Assembly: GCA_903889525.1 (NCBI GenBank)
Contig: CAISXT010000017.1
Coordinates: 1 to 50,846, forward strand
Direction: 5' to 3'
DNA length: 50,846 nucleotides
Source: an uncultured Opitutia bacterium
Lineage (GTDB): Bacteria > Verrucomicrobiota > Verrucomicrobiia > Opitutales > UBA953
A program made the translations under genes and the position numbers. This document shows positions 23,373 to 34,478 of the stretch, in pieces. The stretch's first letter is position 1. Every line of letters begins with the position of its first letter. The notes beneath the pieces are model-generated. The model saw only the letters and a program-made list of their open reading frames with translations. It was not told where the DNA came from and ran no database searches.

Positions 23373-25118
23373 TCAGTTCCCGAAAAGGCCTTGAGAGCTT
23401 TCCCCTAGTCCGCCTGGCCGTGAGCGCATCGCCCAGACTCTATTATATTCCACCAAGAGCCGATGGCGTTCAGCTGCGCCGAGAGCGTGCCCGCTGGCCC
23501 GTTGTATGCCCGCTAGGGCGAGGTCGGCTCCTAGGATGATTTCATCACGCAGATTGGCATCACTTAACAAGCCAGCCAGCCTCCGGCCCTCTTCAGCATG
23601 AGCGATGGAGGCACCCATTTCTTCGGCCGGCACATCGGTGACGGCGATCGCCAGCGCGGCGGGTTTCGCGGTGAGGAACTCCCACGACAGGCTCTTGTTA
23701 CGAAAGGCTTTCTTGATGATGCCGTCGAGGCGTCCGAGATGTTCGAGGGCGGCCGTGGCCTTAGCGGCTTCGATGGGAGAGAGTCCTCCGAGGGTGGCCA
23801 CTCCGGCGACAAAGTCCGTCTTATGATTAGCTGGGAAGCCCCAGGCTTGAGCTAGGCCGGACGCAATCGGCAGCCAGGCAGTCGGCCAAGGTTGGTGATG
23901 ACCATTATCACCCCAAGTGGTCAGCAGGATCCCGCGGGCTCCATGGCGGATGGCTGCGCCGACGGCTTCGGCTTGATTGGTGAGCGCGTTATCGAGGCGT
24001 CCCGTGAAACTCTGCCAGGCACTCGTGCCCGGCGCGACCAGGTAGTTACGGCCAAGTTCGTGTAATCGTCCGCACTGCTCATTGAAAGGGTGTCCCGCAT
24101 CGTAACCCCAGACGACGGGCACGGTGTCAGCAGGTGCATCTTGGGCGAGGGCGAGGTCTTCGAGGAGGATGTCGCCCCAGAATTGCGGGGTGTGTCCGCG
24201 GGCTGTGGCTAATGCGCACAGTTTCTTCAGGTGGTCGAGGTAGACGCGATGCTTGCCGCGTTCTGCCACGGCCTGCTTGCTGAAGCCTTGCCCCAGCTCC
24301 CAGGGCTCGTCGCCGCCGATGTTCACTTGGCGGCTGCGGAAGTTCGGCAGGTAGCTGTCCAGCAGTGAGGCTGCGAAATCGAGGGAGGCTTGGTCGGGGC
24401 GTAGCGTGCCGGGAAATTCTTTGAACTGATTTGTCAGCGGATGAATCCAGCCTTCGGGGCATTCGGCCATCGCCCGGTAACGCGGGTGGCGTAGCCAGCG
24501 CTCCATGTGGCCAAAGGTGTTCAGGTTCGGGACGAGTTCGATGCCCAGTTGGGCGCACGCTTCATCGAGCTCACGGATTTCCGCAGGCGTCAGCGCGGAG
24601 GCGTGATGCCAGGCATCCTCGTGCCCGGGAAAGGCGAAGGTATGCTCTATATAGAGTTGGAGTTGATTCGCGCGTAATTTGCCGAGGGCGGCGATGAGTT
24701 GGAGCAACTCGCTCTGCGTCGGTACGCGGGTGCGCGAGATATCGAGCATGAATCCCCGCACGGGTAGGTCGGGCGAATCGGTGATCTCGAGGTGCGGTAG
24801 TTCGTCGGGATACTGCTCAGCAATCTGGCGGAGGGTCTGCGCTCCATAGAGCACGCCATGCGCATCGCCGGCATTGAGGCGGATGCCGCTCGTGAGGATT
24901 TCGAGATGATAGCCCTCGGCCCCTTGTTCGGGCTTATGGACGACCCGGCAGGCTCCGTCCGTAGCTCCGGCCAGAGCTGCCTGGGCTTCGGCGATGGTCG
25001 TCGGTAGGCTCTCTATAAAGAGGGCGGTCGGGTGGGGTAGGGGAGGTACCTTGAGCCAGCCCCCGCGCAGGGTCAATTCCCTCGGTCGGGGGAAGAGCTT
25101 GAGCACCGGAAGGGCCAT
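23373..25118 (-). CDS. Glycoside hydrolase family 20-like beta-N-acetylhexosaminidase
   Basis: GDAHGVLYGAQTLRQ, PVRGFMLDISRTRVPTQSEL, NIGGDEPWELGQG, GILLTTWGDNGHHQPWP. Confidence 0.85.
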   Translation of the reverse strand: MALPVLKLFPRPRELTLRGGWLKVPPLPHPTALFIESLPTTIAEAQAALAGATDGACRVVHKPEQGAEGYHLEILTSGIRLNAGDAHGVLYGAQTLRQIAEQYPDELPHLEITDSPDLPVRGFMLDISRTRVPTQSELLQLIAALGKLRANQLQLYIEHTFAFPGHEDAWHHASALTPAEIRELDEACAQLGIELVPNLNTFGHMERWLRHPRYRAMAECPEGWIHPLTNQFKEFPGTLRPDQASLDFAASLLDSYLPNFRSRQVNIGGDEPWELGQGFSKQAVAERGKHRVYLDHLKKLCALATARGHTPQFWGDILLEDLALAQDAPADTVPVVWGYDAGHPFNEQCGRLHELGRNYLVAPGTSAWQSFTGRLDNALTNQAEAVGAAIRHGARGILLTTWGDNGHHQPWPTAWLPIASGLAQAWGFPANHKTDFVAGVATLGGLSPIEAAKATAALEHLGRLDGIIKKAFRNKSLSWEFLTAKPAALAIAVTDVPAEEMGASIAHAEEGRRLAGLLSDANLRDEIILGADLALAGIQRASGHALGAAERHRLLVEYNRVWAMRSRPGGLGESSQGLFGN

Positions 25119-25236
25119 GGCACGAGGGTTATCCCCCGGAAGCGGACGGGCAAGACGCTAAGATGGGGCCGAATGCTCTTCCCGCTTGGAACAAACCCCG
25201 GGAGGGCTACATCTACTCCCTTACCCCGCTACACCT

Positions 25237-28200
25237 ATGGTACGCTCATCGCTCAGCCTTCTCTTCTTCGCCGCCGCGGCGCAGGCAGTCCCTGAAGGCT
25301 TCACTATCCGCGAGTTCCTCGGCAACGCCCAGGAGCCAGAAATCTATCCGACGGCCGTGTCTGCCGCCGCCAACGGCGACGTCTACGTCTCCTCGGACAA
25401 GAACGGTTCACTTGGCCACGTCCCCGGTATGGGCCGCATTCTCATCGCCCGCGACACCAAGGGCGCCGGCGTCGCCGATCAAGTCATCGAATACACCAAG
25501 GTCGAAAGCCCCCGCGGCGGCCACTTTGTCGGCGGCATCCTTTACCTCGTCCACCCGCCCTTCCTCTCTAAGTTCCAAGATAAAAACGGCGATGGTAAAG
25601 CCGACTATAACACCGAGCGGACCTTACTCGTCGACGGTCTCGGGGGTGGCATTGAGCACCCGCGCGGCGCTGATCACACCACCAACGGTACCCGCATGGG
25701 CATCGACGGCTGGCTCTACATCGCTGTCGGTGACTTCGGCGCAGGCCTCCTGCGTGACAACGACGGTGCCATCGGCCTCGGCGACAAGAAGCGCGTGACG
25801 CTCTATGGCGGCGGCGTGATGCGCGTCCGTCCCGACGGCACCGAGCTCGAAATCTATACCGAGATGACCCGCAACATCTGCGACGTCGCCATCTCGCCGA
25901 CGCTCGACCTCTTCTCCCGCGATAACACCAATGACGGCAAGGGCTGGAACACCCGTTTCCACCACTTCACTTCGCTGGCCAATCCCGGCTACCCTCGCCT
26001 GTACAAGAACTTTGCCGACGAGATTGCCCACCCCCTTGCCGATTACGGCGGCGGTTCCGGCACCGGCGGCCTCTACCTGAGCGAGCCCGGCTTCCCGGGC
26101 GACTTCGGCGAGTCGCTCTTCACCTGCGACTGGACGACGGGCACCCTGCATCGCCACCCGATCAAGCGCTTTGAATCCACGTTCGTCGCCCAGCAGGAGA
26201 CCTTCGAGAAAGTCCCGCGTGCGACCGACTTCGACGTCGACGGCAATTCCCGTCTCTTCCTTGCTGACTGGCGCGGCGGAGGTTTCAGTTACCTCGGTAA
26301 CGGCAAGCCCAAGTCAAAGAAGGTCATGAAGGACGGTAAGGAGGTCGACGAGCCGATCTATTACCCTAACGGCACTGTCCAGATCATCACCGCCAAGGAT
26401 GTTAAGCCCAACGTCTATGTTGATGTGACCAAGCTCTCGGACGCCGATCTCGTGAAGCAGCTTTCCTCGAAGTCCGCCGTCCAGCGCCTCGAGACCCAGC
26501 GCCAGATTATCGACCGCAATAAGGCCGAGCTCGCCGAGCCCGTCCTCGTCATCGCGCAAGCCGGCTCGGAGCACCTCTACTCCCGCGTCGCCGCAATCTT
26601 CACCTATAAGCAGCTGCTCGGCGCTAAGGCTAACGCCGCGCTCGCCGCGCTCGCCAAGGACTCCGTCGTCCGTGAGTACACCTTGCGCGCGCTCGCCGAT
26701 CGCAGCACGCAATTGGAAGGCGTGCCAGTCCAGCTCTTCATCGACGCCCTGAACGACACCGACCCGCGCGTGCGCCTCCAGGCTCTCATCGGCCTTCAGC
26801 GTCTCGGCGCCAAGGACGCCGCCCCGGCCATCCTCGCCGCCGCCGGCAAGTGGCCCGCGGACGAGTCGAAGCTCAGCGACGGCGAACACTATCGCCTGCC
26901 GCATACCGCCATCGCCACGCTCGCCCGTCTCGGCAACGCCAAGGCCTGCCTCGCTGCACTCGCCGACCCGGCGCAACGTAACGTCGCCTTCCGTGCCCTT
27001 CAGGGGATTCACTCTGACGAAGCGGTCGACGGCCTCCTGGCGGTCAGCCTGAACGGTGAAGACGCCGTGCGCTTCGGCGCCGTCTCGACCCTCGCTCGGC
27101 TTTACCACGTCGAGAAGCCCTGGAACTATAAGGACTGGTGGAGCACCCGCCCGGATGACCGCGGTCCGTATTTCGAGCCGGCTACTTGGTCCGCCACACC
27201 GCGCATTCATCAGGGCATCGAAGCCGCCTACGCCAAGTTGCCCGGTAAGCTGCGAATGGCCTCGCTCGAGATTCTTGCCAAGAATCGCATCGCGATTACC
27301 GAACTCAAGCTCGATGGCCTCGATCCGCTCCGACTCGCGATGGCTACCCAGACGCTGCGCCCGGCCGACATCACCCTGCTCGTCGACGCCGCCCTCCAGT
27401 CCAGTCGCAAGTGGGAAGAGCGCTTCGATTGCTATAAGGCCTTGCTCAAGGTCGAAGGTGATGCCAGCCTCGAATCTCGCGTCAAGGTCCTCGCCGGCTG
27501 GTCCAAGGACGCCACGGCGCCCGCTTCCGCCACGCAGGCGATCAGCGACTTCATCTACGAGGCCGACCGTGGCAACCAGGTGAACAAGCTCCGCTCGATG
27601 GCGAACAAGGCTGACGACGCCTCCTCGACGATCCTCTGGAAGGCGCTACTCAACGTACTCAACAGCCCGCTCACCAAGGACCAACAGAAGAAGGCCGTCC
27701 GCGGCCACGTCGACAAGAACCCCCGCGACCTAGGCTTCTTCTTCGCTATCGCCGACCTCGGTCTGACTGGCTTCGACAAGCAGCTCCTGGAAGGCACGAA
27801 GGGCGACAACGTCATCCAGATTAAGGCCGCTCAAGCCGCCCTCGACGCTGGCAAGAAGGCGCTCACTCGGAAGGGCAAGAAGATTGCGCAGCTTGACCTC
27901 GCCGATGTGGCTCAGGCCGTTTTCAAGGGCCGCGGCAACGTGAAGCAAGGCCAGCAGCTCTTCACCTCACAGGGTTGTGTGGCCTGCCATGCCATCGACC
28001 TTACCGCCGAACAGAAGGGCCCCTACCTCGGCGCTTCCGGTGCGAAGTTCCCGCGCGAATACCTCGTCGAGTCCGTGCTCTACCCGAGCAAGGTCGTCGC
28101 TCAAGGCTTCCAGACCTTCCAGCTAGATATGAAGGACGGCTCCATCCAGTTGGGCTTCATCACCGCTGAAGCGGATGGCGAAATCACCCTGCGGAACATC

Positions 28201-28356
28201 GCCGGCCAGGTCACCAAGGTGAAGCGTGCCAACGTGAAAGCGGAGAAGCATCTCCCCCAGTCGATGATGCCGGAAGGCCTCGCCGCTGGTCTCACCGTCG
28301 AAGAGCTCACCTCGTTGATTGAATACCTCGGCTCGCTCAAGGCGATCGGAGGCTAA
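25237..28356 (+). CDS. PVC-type heme-binding cytochrome c / membrane-bound dehydrogenase-like protein
   Basis: Beta-propeller N-terminus (NGDVYVSSDKNGSLG..), HEAT-like middle, C-terminal GCVACH; start revised to MVRSSLSLLFFAAAAQA signal peptide. Confidence 0.9.
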   Translation: MVRSSLSLLFFAAAAQAVPEGFTIREFLGNAQEPEIYPTAVSAAANGDVYVSSDKNGSLGHVPGMGRILIARDTKGAGVADQVIEYTKVESPRGGHFVGGILYLVHPPFLSKFQDKNGDGKADYNTERTLLVDGLGGGIEHPRGADHTTNGTRMGIDGWLYIAVGDFGAGLLRDNDGAIGLGDKKRVTLYGGGVMRVRPDGTELEIYTEMTRNICDVAISPTLDLFSRDNTNDGKGWNTRFHHFTSLANPGYPRLYKNFADEIAHPLADYGGGSGTGGLYLSEPGFPGDFGESLFTCDWTTGTLHRHPIKRFESTFVAQQETFEKVPRATDFDVDGNSRLFLADWRGGGFSYLGNGKPKSKKVMKDGKEVDEPIYYPNGTVQIITAKDVKPNVYVDVTKLSDADLVKQLSSKSAVQRLETQRQIIDRNKAELAEPVLVIAQAGSEHLYSRVAAIFTYKQLLGAKANAALAALAKDSVVREYTLRALADRSTQLEGVPVQLFIDALNDTDPRVRLQALIGLQRLGAKDAAPAILAAAGKWPADESKLSDGEHYRLPHTAIATLARLGNAKACLAALADPAQRNVAFRALQGIHSDEAVDGLLAVSLNGEDAVRFGAVSTLARLYHVEKPWNYKDWWSTRPDDRGPYFEPATWSATPRIHQGIEAAYAKLPGKLRMASLEILAKNRIAITELKLDGLDPLRLAMATQTLRPADITLLVDAALQSSRKWEERFDCYKALLKVEGDASLESRVKVLAGWSKDATAPASATQAISDFIYEADRGNQVNKLRSMANKADDASSTILWKALLNVLNSPLTKDQQKKAVRGHVDKNPRDLGFFFAIADLGLTGFDKQLLEGTKGDNVIQIKAAQAALDAGKKALTRKGKKIAQLDLADVAQAVFKGRGNVKQGQQLFTSQGCVACHAIDLTAEQKGPYLGASGAKFPREYLVESVLYPSKVVAQGFQTFQLDMKDGSIQLGFITAEADGEITLRNIAGQVTKVKRANVKAEKHLPQSMMPEGLAAGLTVEELTSLIEYLGSLKAIGG

Positions 28357-28376
28357 CGCGGGCGAAGCCGGATACC

Positions 28377-28405
28377 AAGGGCGCCTACGGGCGCCCTTTT
28401 TGTTT
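28377..28405 (+). terminator. Rho-independent terminator
   Basis: AAGGGCGCC-TACG-GGCGCCCTT followed by TTTGTTT, 20 bp after stop codon. Confidence 0.85.
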
Positions 28406-28535
28406 AGGTAGGGATGCGATGACATCGCATCCGCCTGTGTCTAGGTAGGGACGGCTCTCCGAGCCGTCCGTTCGCGGACCGGGGTGCGAATCGCAATCTA
28501 GGCAACAGCGGGCTCGGCGACCCCGCCGTTGCCTA
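28406..28535. repeat. Palindromic GGTAGGG element (copy 2, tandem half-unit plus unit)
   Basis: AGGTAGG-GATGCGAT-GAC-ATCGCATC-CGCCTGTGTCTAGGTAGGG-ACGGCTC-TCC-GAGCCGT-CCGTTCGCGGAC...CTAGGCAACAGCGGG...CCCGCCGTTGCCTAG. Confidence 0.85.
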
Positions 28536-28632
28536 GAGCTCTGCTTTTGGGCCCTAATGACATATCCTCCTATCTTGATACATGGATACAAACTTGCCAA
28601 AAGGCGGTTTACCCCTTTGATTCGTCAGCCTT

Positions 28633-29823
28633 ATGGCAAGCCATGACTCCTACACCTTCTCGTCCGAATCCGTCGGCGAGGGCCACCCGGACAAAGTCGC
28701 CGATAGCATCTCCGACTCCGTCCTCGACGCCTGTTTCGCGCAGGACCGGTTCTCCCGCGTTGCCTGTGAGACCCTGGTCAAGAGCGACCACGTCGTCATC
28801 GCTGGCGAACTCACGACCAAGGCGAAGGTCAACTTCGAGGAGGTCGTGCGCGCCGCGATCCGCGACATCGGCTACGTGAACGACGACGACGTCTTCCATG
28901 CCGACAAGGTTTTCATCACCAACCTGCTCACGAAGCAGTCCCCGGATATCGCCCAAGGCGTCGATGAGCGTAAGGCCGAAGGCAAGAAGCACGCCAAGAT
29001 GGGTGCGGGCGACCAAGGCATCATGTTCGGCTACGCCACCACGGAGACCCCGGAACTTATGCCGGCACCAGTGATGTTCGCCCACCGCCTCAACCGCGAG
29101 CTGGCCCGCATCCGCAAGTCTGGGGCCAAGGGTACCGAATGGATTCGCCCTGATTGCAAGTCCCAGGTCGCCGTGCGCTATGATGCCGGCGTCCCCGTCG
29201 CCATTGAGAACGTGGTCATCTCCACCCAGCACACCGCCGACGTCTCTCACCGCCAGATCGAGAAGTTCTGCATCGAGCAGGTCATCCGCAAGGTCCTCCC
29301 GAAGGCCCTCGTCGGCAAAAAGACCGAGTACCTGATCAACCCCACCGGCCGCTTCGTGGTCGGCGGTCCTCAGGGCGATTGCGGCCTCACCGGCCGTAAG
29401 ATCATCGTCGACTCGTACGGAGGCATGGGCCGCCACGGTGGTGGTGCTTTCTCCGGCAAAGATCCGACCAAGGTCGACCGTTCGGCTGCCTACATGGCCC
29501 GCTGGGTCGCTAAACACATCGTCGCTTCCGGTGCCGCCGAGCGCTGCGAACTCCAAGTCGCCTACGCCATCGGCCACCCTGAGCCGACCAGCATCCACCT
29601 CGACACGTTCGGTACGGGTGCCGTCGATGACGCCGTGATTCTCGCCGCGGTGAAGAAGATCTTCCTCTTCAATCCGGCTGAGATTATCCGCCAACTCGAC
29701 CTGCGCCGTCCGATCTACCGCGCTTCCACCCACTACGGTCACTTCGGCAAGAAGGGCCTGCCTTGGGAAGTCACCTCGAAGCTCGCCGCCTTCATTAAGG
29801 CCATCAACCGCAACGTCCGCTAA
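28633..29823 (+). CDS. metK: S-adenosylmethionine synthetase
   Basis: [51 protein letters not shown]. Confidence 0.98.
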   Translation: MASHDSYTFSSESVGEGHPDKVADSISDSVLDACFAQDRFSRVACETLVKSDHVVIAGELTTKAKVNFEEVVRAAIRDIGYVNDDDVFHADKVFITNLLTKQSPDIAQGVDERKAEGKKHAKMGAGDQGIMFGYATTETPELMPAPVMFAHRLNRELARIRKSGAKGTEWIRPDCKSQVAVRYDAGVPVAIENVVISTQHTADVSHRQIEKFCIEQVIRKVLPKALVGKKTEYLINPTGRFVVGGPQGDCGLTGRKIIVDSYGGMGRHGGGAFSGKDPTKVDRSAAYMARWVAKHIVASGAAERCELQVAYAIGHPEPTSIHLDTFGTGAVDDAVILAAVKKIFLFNPAEIIRQLDLRRPIYRASTHYGHFGKKGLPWEVTSKLAAFIKAINRNVR

Positions 29824-29841
29824 TCCTTTCATCACATCACC

Positions 29842-31281
<1,440 letters not shown>

Positions 31282-31345
31282 GCGCGACGCTGCGCGTCGC
31301 GAGGGTCACGTGGGTAAGGGGACACGTTGACGCGGGGAAATTAAG

Positions 31346-31372
31346 AGGGCGCCTACGGGCGCCCTTTTTGTT
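31346..31372 (+). terminator. Rho-independent terminator downstream of ahcY
   Basis: AGGGCGCC-TACG-GGCGCCCT plus TTTTGTTT; near-identical to 28377-28405. Confidence 0.85.
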
Positions 31373-31373
31373 T

Positions 31374-31407
31374 GGTAGGGATGCGATGACATCGCCTCCG
31401 CCTGTCA
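31374..31407. repeat. Palindromic GGTAGGG element (copy 3, half-unit)
   Basis: GGTAGG-GATGCGAT-GAC-ATCGCCTC-CGCCTGTC. Confidence 0.75.
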
Positions 31408-31474
31408 GCGCCCACTTCCCGCTCACCCGCCAGCGAATCGCGGCGAGTTCGCCCGCGGATTCTAGCTGTTAAAT

Positions 31475-31548
31475 TGGCAGGGAAGGATGGAGTCGAACCA
31501 TCGCCAGCGGATTTGGAGACCGCTGTGCTACCGTAACACTTCTTCCCC
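31475..31548 (-). tRNA. tRNA-Trp (CCA anticodon), 3' CCA encoded
   Basis: Minus-strand GGGGAAG...GCGGT-CTCCAAA-TCCGC...GGTTCGACTCC...CTTCCCT-G-CCA; acceptor, D and T arms pair, G73 discriminator. Confidence 0.93.
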
Positions 31549-31586
31549 GTGAGCGGACAGACTAAGAGAGTCGGGCGACCGGAAGC

Positions 31587-31624
31587 AATCAGAAGAGGGC
31601 GCCTGCGGGCGCCCTCTTCTGATT
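31587..31624. terminator. Perfect 17-bp stem hairpin (possible bidirectional terminator)
   Basis: AATCAGAAGAGGGCGCC-TGCG-GGCGCCCTCTTCTGATT. Confidence 0.6.
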
Positions 31625-31626
31625 GG

Positions 31627-31797
31627 GACGGGATGCGATGACATCACCTCCGCCTGTCTTGAGGTAGCGGCAGCACCGCGTGTTGCCCTAGCTATCTTTG
31701 GTGGGGCAGGGTTGTCTCCAACCCGCCGTTGAGCCAATCGATATCCGCATCTCCCTCCGCAACCCGGACGGCTCGGAGAGCCGTCCCTACCCAAGGC
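31627..31797. repeat. Palindromic GGTAGGG elements (copy 4, composite)
   Basis: Contains GATGCGAT-GAC-ATCACCTC, GGCAGCAC-CGC-GTGTTGCC, GGGTTG-TCT-CCAACCC, GGACGGCTC-GGA-GAGCCGTCC-CTACCCAAGGCAA. Confidence 0.8.
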
Positions 31798-31842
31798 AAC
31801 GAGAACGCCTAGCTCGCTTGTTTTAAGCGGCTAGCTTTGCCC

Positions 31843-32913
31843 TTACTTCCCGTTCACCAACCAGCGCATCGCGGCGAGTTCGCCATCGGCTTTCACCATG
31901 GCGAGATAACTGGCCTGCGTCACGTCGTCAGACTGCATAAAGACGGGGAAGTAACGGGATGAAAGGTCCTTGATCTCGAGTAGTTTCGCATCAAGCAGCT
32001 GTTGCCGTTCGCCGGCGGTCTGCCCGCTAGGGCCGGCCTGAGTGAGTGGGTCAAGCTGCTGCAGGAACATTTTCTCGATCGCGATACCAGTGAGCTGGTC
32101 TATATTGTAAGGGCCTTGCTTCTGGATGCGCTGGCCCATGGTCAGGCCAATGATGACGGTGGGCTCGGCTGCATCGAAGTCGGCGGAACGAATGAACTCT
32201 TCCTGCACCGCCATGAGGCTGTGGGAGACGTCTATCACCGCAAGCGCTTGCTCGACCCGTAGAGAGGTAAGCGAAGCGGCAAAGGCGGCCGTCGCCTCAT
32301 AACCCGCGTCGAGGAACGCCTGCTCAGATCCTGCGAGAATTTTCTGGGTGTAATCTGCGTAGAGCGGATTATCCAAGGACTGCGCGAGCGCCGCGCCAGC
32401 TGCGCCGGCGTCTCCGGTCGCGAAGGCTTGGTGGGCGGCGAGGTAGTCGCCGAGGGAGTTATCCGGGGCCGCGGCGCGGAAGGCCGTGATTGCGGCGGAC
32501 TTCTCTTCTGGCGTCTCGCCACGGAGCACCAGCTCAAGCTGAGCGGCCGGATCCTTGGGGTCTGCCTTGGCGGCCTCACGTGCGAAGCTGAGGTCATTGA
32601 GCAGGCGCGAGGCCGCGAGCAGGTTCGTCGTGCTGCGACCATGGTTCTTCAGGAACGCCTCGACCTCGAGCTGATTGAGTTTCGGCACCTTGCCCGCCAT
32701 CATATCTTTGATCGTCACCCCGGTGCGCTTGGGCGGATCCTTCAGCTGCGGGATGATGTCGGCCGCGGAGCGCGGTTTGATCGCTGGCGAGGATTTGGCG
32801 GCGACTTCGGTTGGCTTGCGGAGCAGCTCCCACTTCTTCCCGCGCACGACCCAGATGCCCACGGCTAAGACGCCGAAGACGACGGCGATCTGCGCTAAGC
32901 GGCGGAGGGACAT
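31843..32913 (-). CDS. Conserved hypothetical membrane-anchored protein
   Basis: Continuous 356-aa ORF with N-terminal TM (IAVVFGVLAVGIWVV); alanine-rich helical repeats; clear coding character. Confidence 0.7.
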   Translation of the reverse strand: MSLRRLAQIAVVFGVLAVGIWVVRGKKWELLRKPTEVAAKSSPAIKPRSAADIIPQLKDPPKRTGVTIKDMMAGKVPKLNQLEVEAFLKNHGRSTTNLLAASRLLNDLSFAREAAKADPKDPAAQLELVLRGETPEEKSAAITAFRAAAPDNSLGDYLAAHQAFATGDAGAAGAALAQSLDNPLYADYTQKILAGSEQAFLDAGYEATAAFAASLTSLRVEQALAVIDVSHSLMAVQEEFIRSADFDAAEPTVIIGLTMGQRIQKQGPYNIDQLTGIAIEKMFLQQLDPLTQAGPSGQTAGERQQLLDAKLLEIKDLSSRYFPVFMQSDDVTQASYLAMVKADGELAAMRWLVNGK

Positions 32914-32964
32914 CGGGCTTTAAGATTAGGGGGCAAGTGGGTATGGGGGCAAGAGGACATGGGG

Positions 32965-33132
32965 GTAGGGGCGCGACTGCGTCGCGTCCGTTCGCGGAGA
33001 GAGGGTCGATTAGCCGGGCAAGCTATCTGGCCCCACGATATCCGTTCGCCTACGGACGCCACGCAGTGGCGCCCCTACCCCGCCACCAGAGAACGAAGGT
33101 AACTAGGGCAGCACGCGGTGCTGCCCCTACCA
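32965..33132. repeat. Palindromic GGTAGGG elements (copy 5, unit plus half-unit)
   Basis: GGTAGGG-GCGCGAC-TGC-GTCGCGT-CCGTTCGCGGA...GGACGCCAC-GCA-GTGGCGCC-CCTACC and GGGCAGCAC-GCG-GTGCTGCCC-CTACC. Confidence 0.8.
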
Positions 33133-33139
33133 TCCACCG

Positions 33140-33167
33140 ATACTCTATACTCGATACTCCATACTCT
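33140..33167. repeat. Heptamer tandem repeat ATACTCN x4
   Basis: ATACTCT ATACTCG ATACTCC ATACTCT; inverted partner at 34559-34586. Confidence 0.85.
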
Positions 33168-33188
33168 GCTCGCGGGCTCCGCCCGCGC

Positions 33189-34478
33189 TCAGATATGTTC
33201 CGTCGACCAGGGTTTGCGCAGTTCGCGCGACAGCATCGCCGTGGCGGTGTCGTCGTTGATGAACTTGCCGGCGGCACCATCGAACTTGAGCTTGCGGCCA
33301 GTGAAGATCGCCGCGTTGCCGAGGTGACCGATGGCGGTGGCGTGGTGTGCGGCGAGGGCGTGCGAAATCGGCTTGCGGCGCGACTGGCAGCAATCGACGA
33401 ACTCCTGGAAGTGATCGGTGGTGCCAGGGCAGCGCCAAGCATCCGGGCCGAGGTCCTTTTCAAACAAGCCCTTCTCGGAAGTGGTCTGGCTGCCGCGACG
33501 GACGTACATCGTGCCTTTCTCGCCAGTGAATTTAACGCCTTCGAACTTGCTGGTGACGGTCAACTGCATGCCGTCGGCGTAGGTGAGGGTGTAGTCGTAG
33601 TCTTTATGGGTATTCCACGGGGCTTCGCGCATGGTGCCCGTGCCTTCGATGGCGACGGGGAATTCGGCGTCCTTGCCGATGGCCCAGGCAGCGATATCGC
33701 CGTGGTGGCAGACCCAGTCGAGGACCATGCCACCACCGAAGTTGAGGTTCCAGCGCCAGTGGAAGTGGAAGACGCGCGGATCGTATTCCATCCAAGCGGA
33801 CGGGCCGACCCAGAGATCGTAATCCACGTCGACGGGTGGCTTTTCGCCGGGCTTCGGGGCGTCGGGCATCTTGTGGGTGTTGGCGTTGGTGCCGGCCTCG
33901 ACGTGCAGGATCTTGCCGAGGGCGCCGTTACGGACGAGCTCGACCGCCTTACGGAAATTCGGGGTGGAGCGTTGCCACATGCCGGTCTGCCAGACGCGGC
34001 CGTTTTCTTTCACGGTGTCGACGATCTTGCGGCCTTCGGCGAAAGTCTTTGCGAGGGGCTTCTCACCGTAGACATCGATGCCGGCGCGGAGGGTGGCGCA
34101 GCTGATAACGGAGTGCCAGTGATCCGGCAGGCCCATGACGGCCGCATCAGGCTTTTCCTTCGCGAGGAGTTCGCGGAAGTCGACGTACTGCTTTGGGGCG
34201 GCCATGCCTTTCTTGACGACGGCTTCGGCAGAGGAGGCGAGGACGCTCTTGTCGACGTCGCAGACCGCAATCACTTGGACGCCCTTCTTGGACATCAGCT
34301 GGCGCATGTCGCCGCCGCCTTGGGATTTGAGGCCGATGCCGACGAGCTGCAGGCGGTTGCTCGGGGCGACCGTGCCATCCTTGCCCAGCGCCGAGGCGGG
34401 GATGATGGAGGGGAAGCCTAAGGCGAACCCGGCGATGGCCGAGCTCTTCAGGAACGAACGACGATTGAGTTTAGTCAT
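33189..34478 (-). CDS. Gfo/Idh/MocA-family oxidoreductase with Tat signal
   Basis: MTKLNRRSFLKSSAIAGFALG Tat motif, VGIGLKSQGGGDMRQLMS..QVIAVCDVDK, YGEKPLAKTFAEGRKI; start revised from 34625. Confidence 0.93.
   Translation of the reverse strand: MTKLNRRSFLKSSAIAGFALGFPSIIPASALGKDGTVAPSNRLQLVGIGLKSQGGGDMRQLMSKKGVQVIAVCDVDKSVLASSAEAVVKKGMAAPKQYVDFRELLAKEKPDAAVMGLPDHWHSVISCATLRAGIDVYGEKPLAKTFAEGRKIVDTVKENGRVWQTGMWQRSTPNFRKAVELVRNGALGKILHVEAGTNANTHKMPDAPKPGEKPPVDVDYDLWVGPSAWMEYDPRVFHFHWRWNLNFGGGMVLDWVCHHGDIAAWAIGKDAEFPVAIEGTGTMREAPWNTHKDYDYTLTYADGMQLTVTSKFEGVKFTGEKGTMYVRRGSQTTSEKGLFEKDLGPDAWRCPGTTDHFQEFVDCCQSRRKPISHALAAHHATAIGHLGNAAIFTGRKLKFDGAAGKFINDDTATAMLSRELRKPWSTEHI

Noticed and set aside
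31587-31624. Transposon inverted-repeat end
   Set aside because: A single 17-bp palindrome with a 4-nt loop is better explained as a terminator-type hairpin; no transposase gene lies in the window.
32811-34421. 536-codon plus-strand ORF
   Set aside because: Antisense to the Gfo/Idh/MocA gene and reads through two palindromic elements at its start; no domain recognised.
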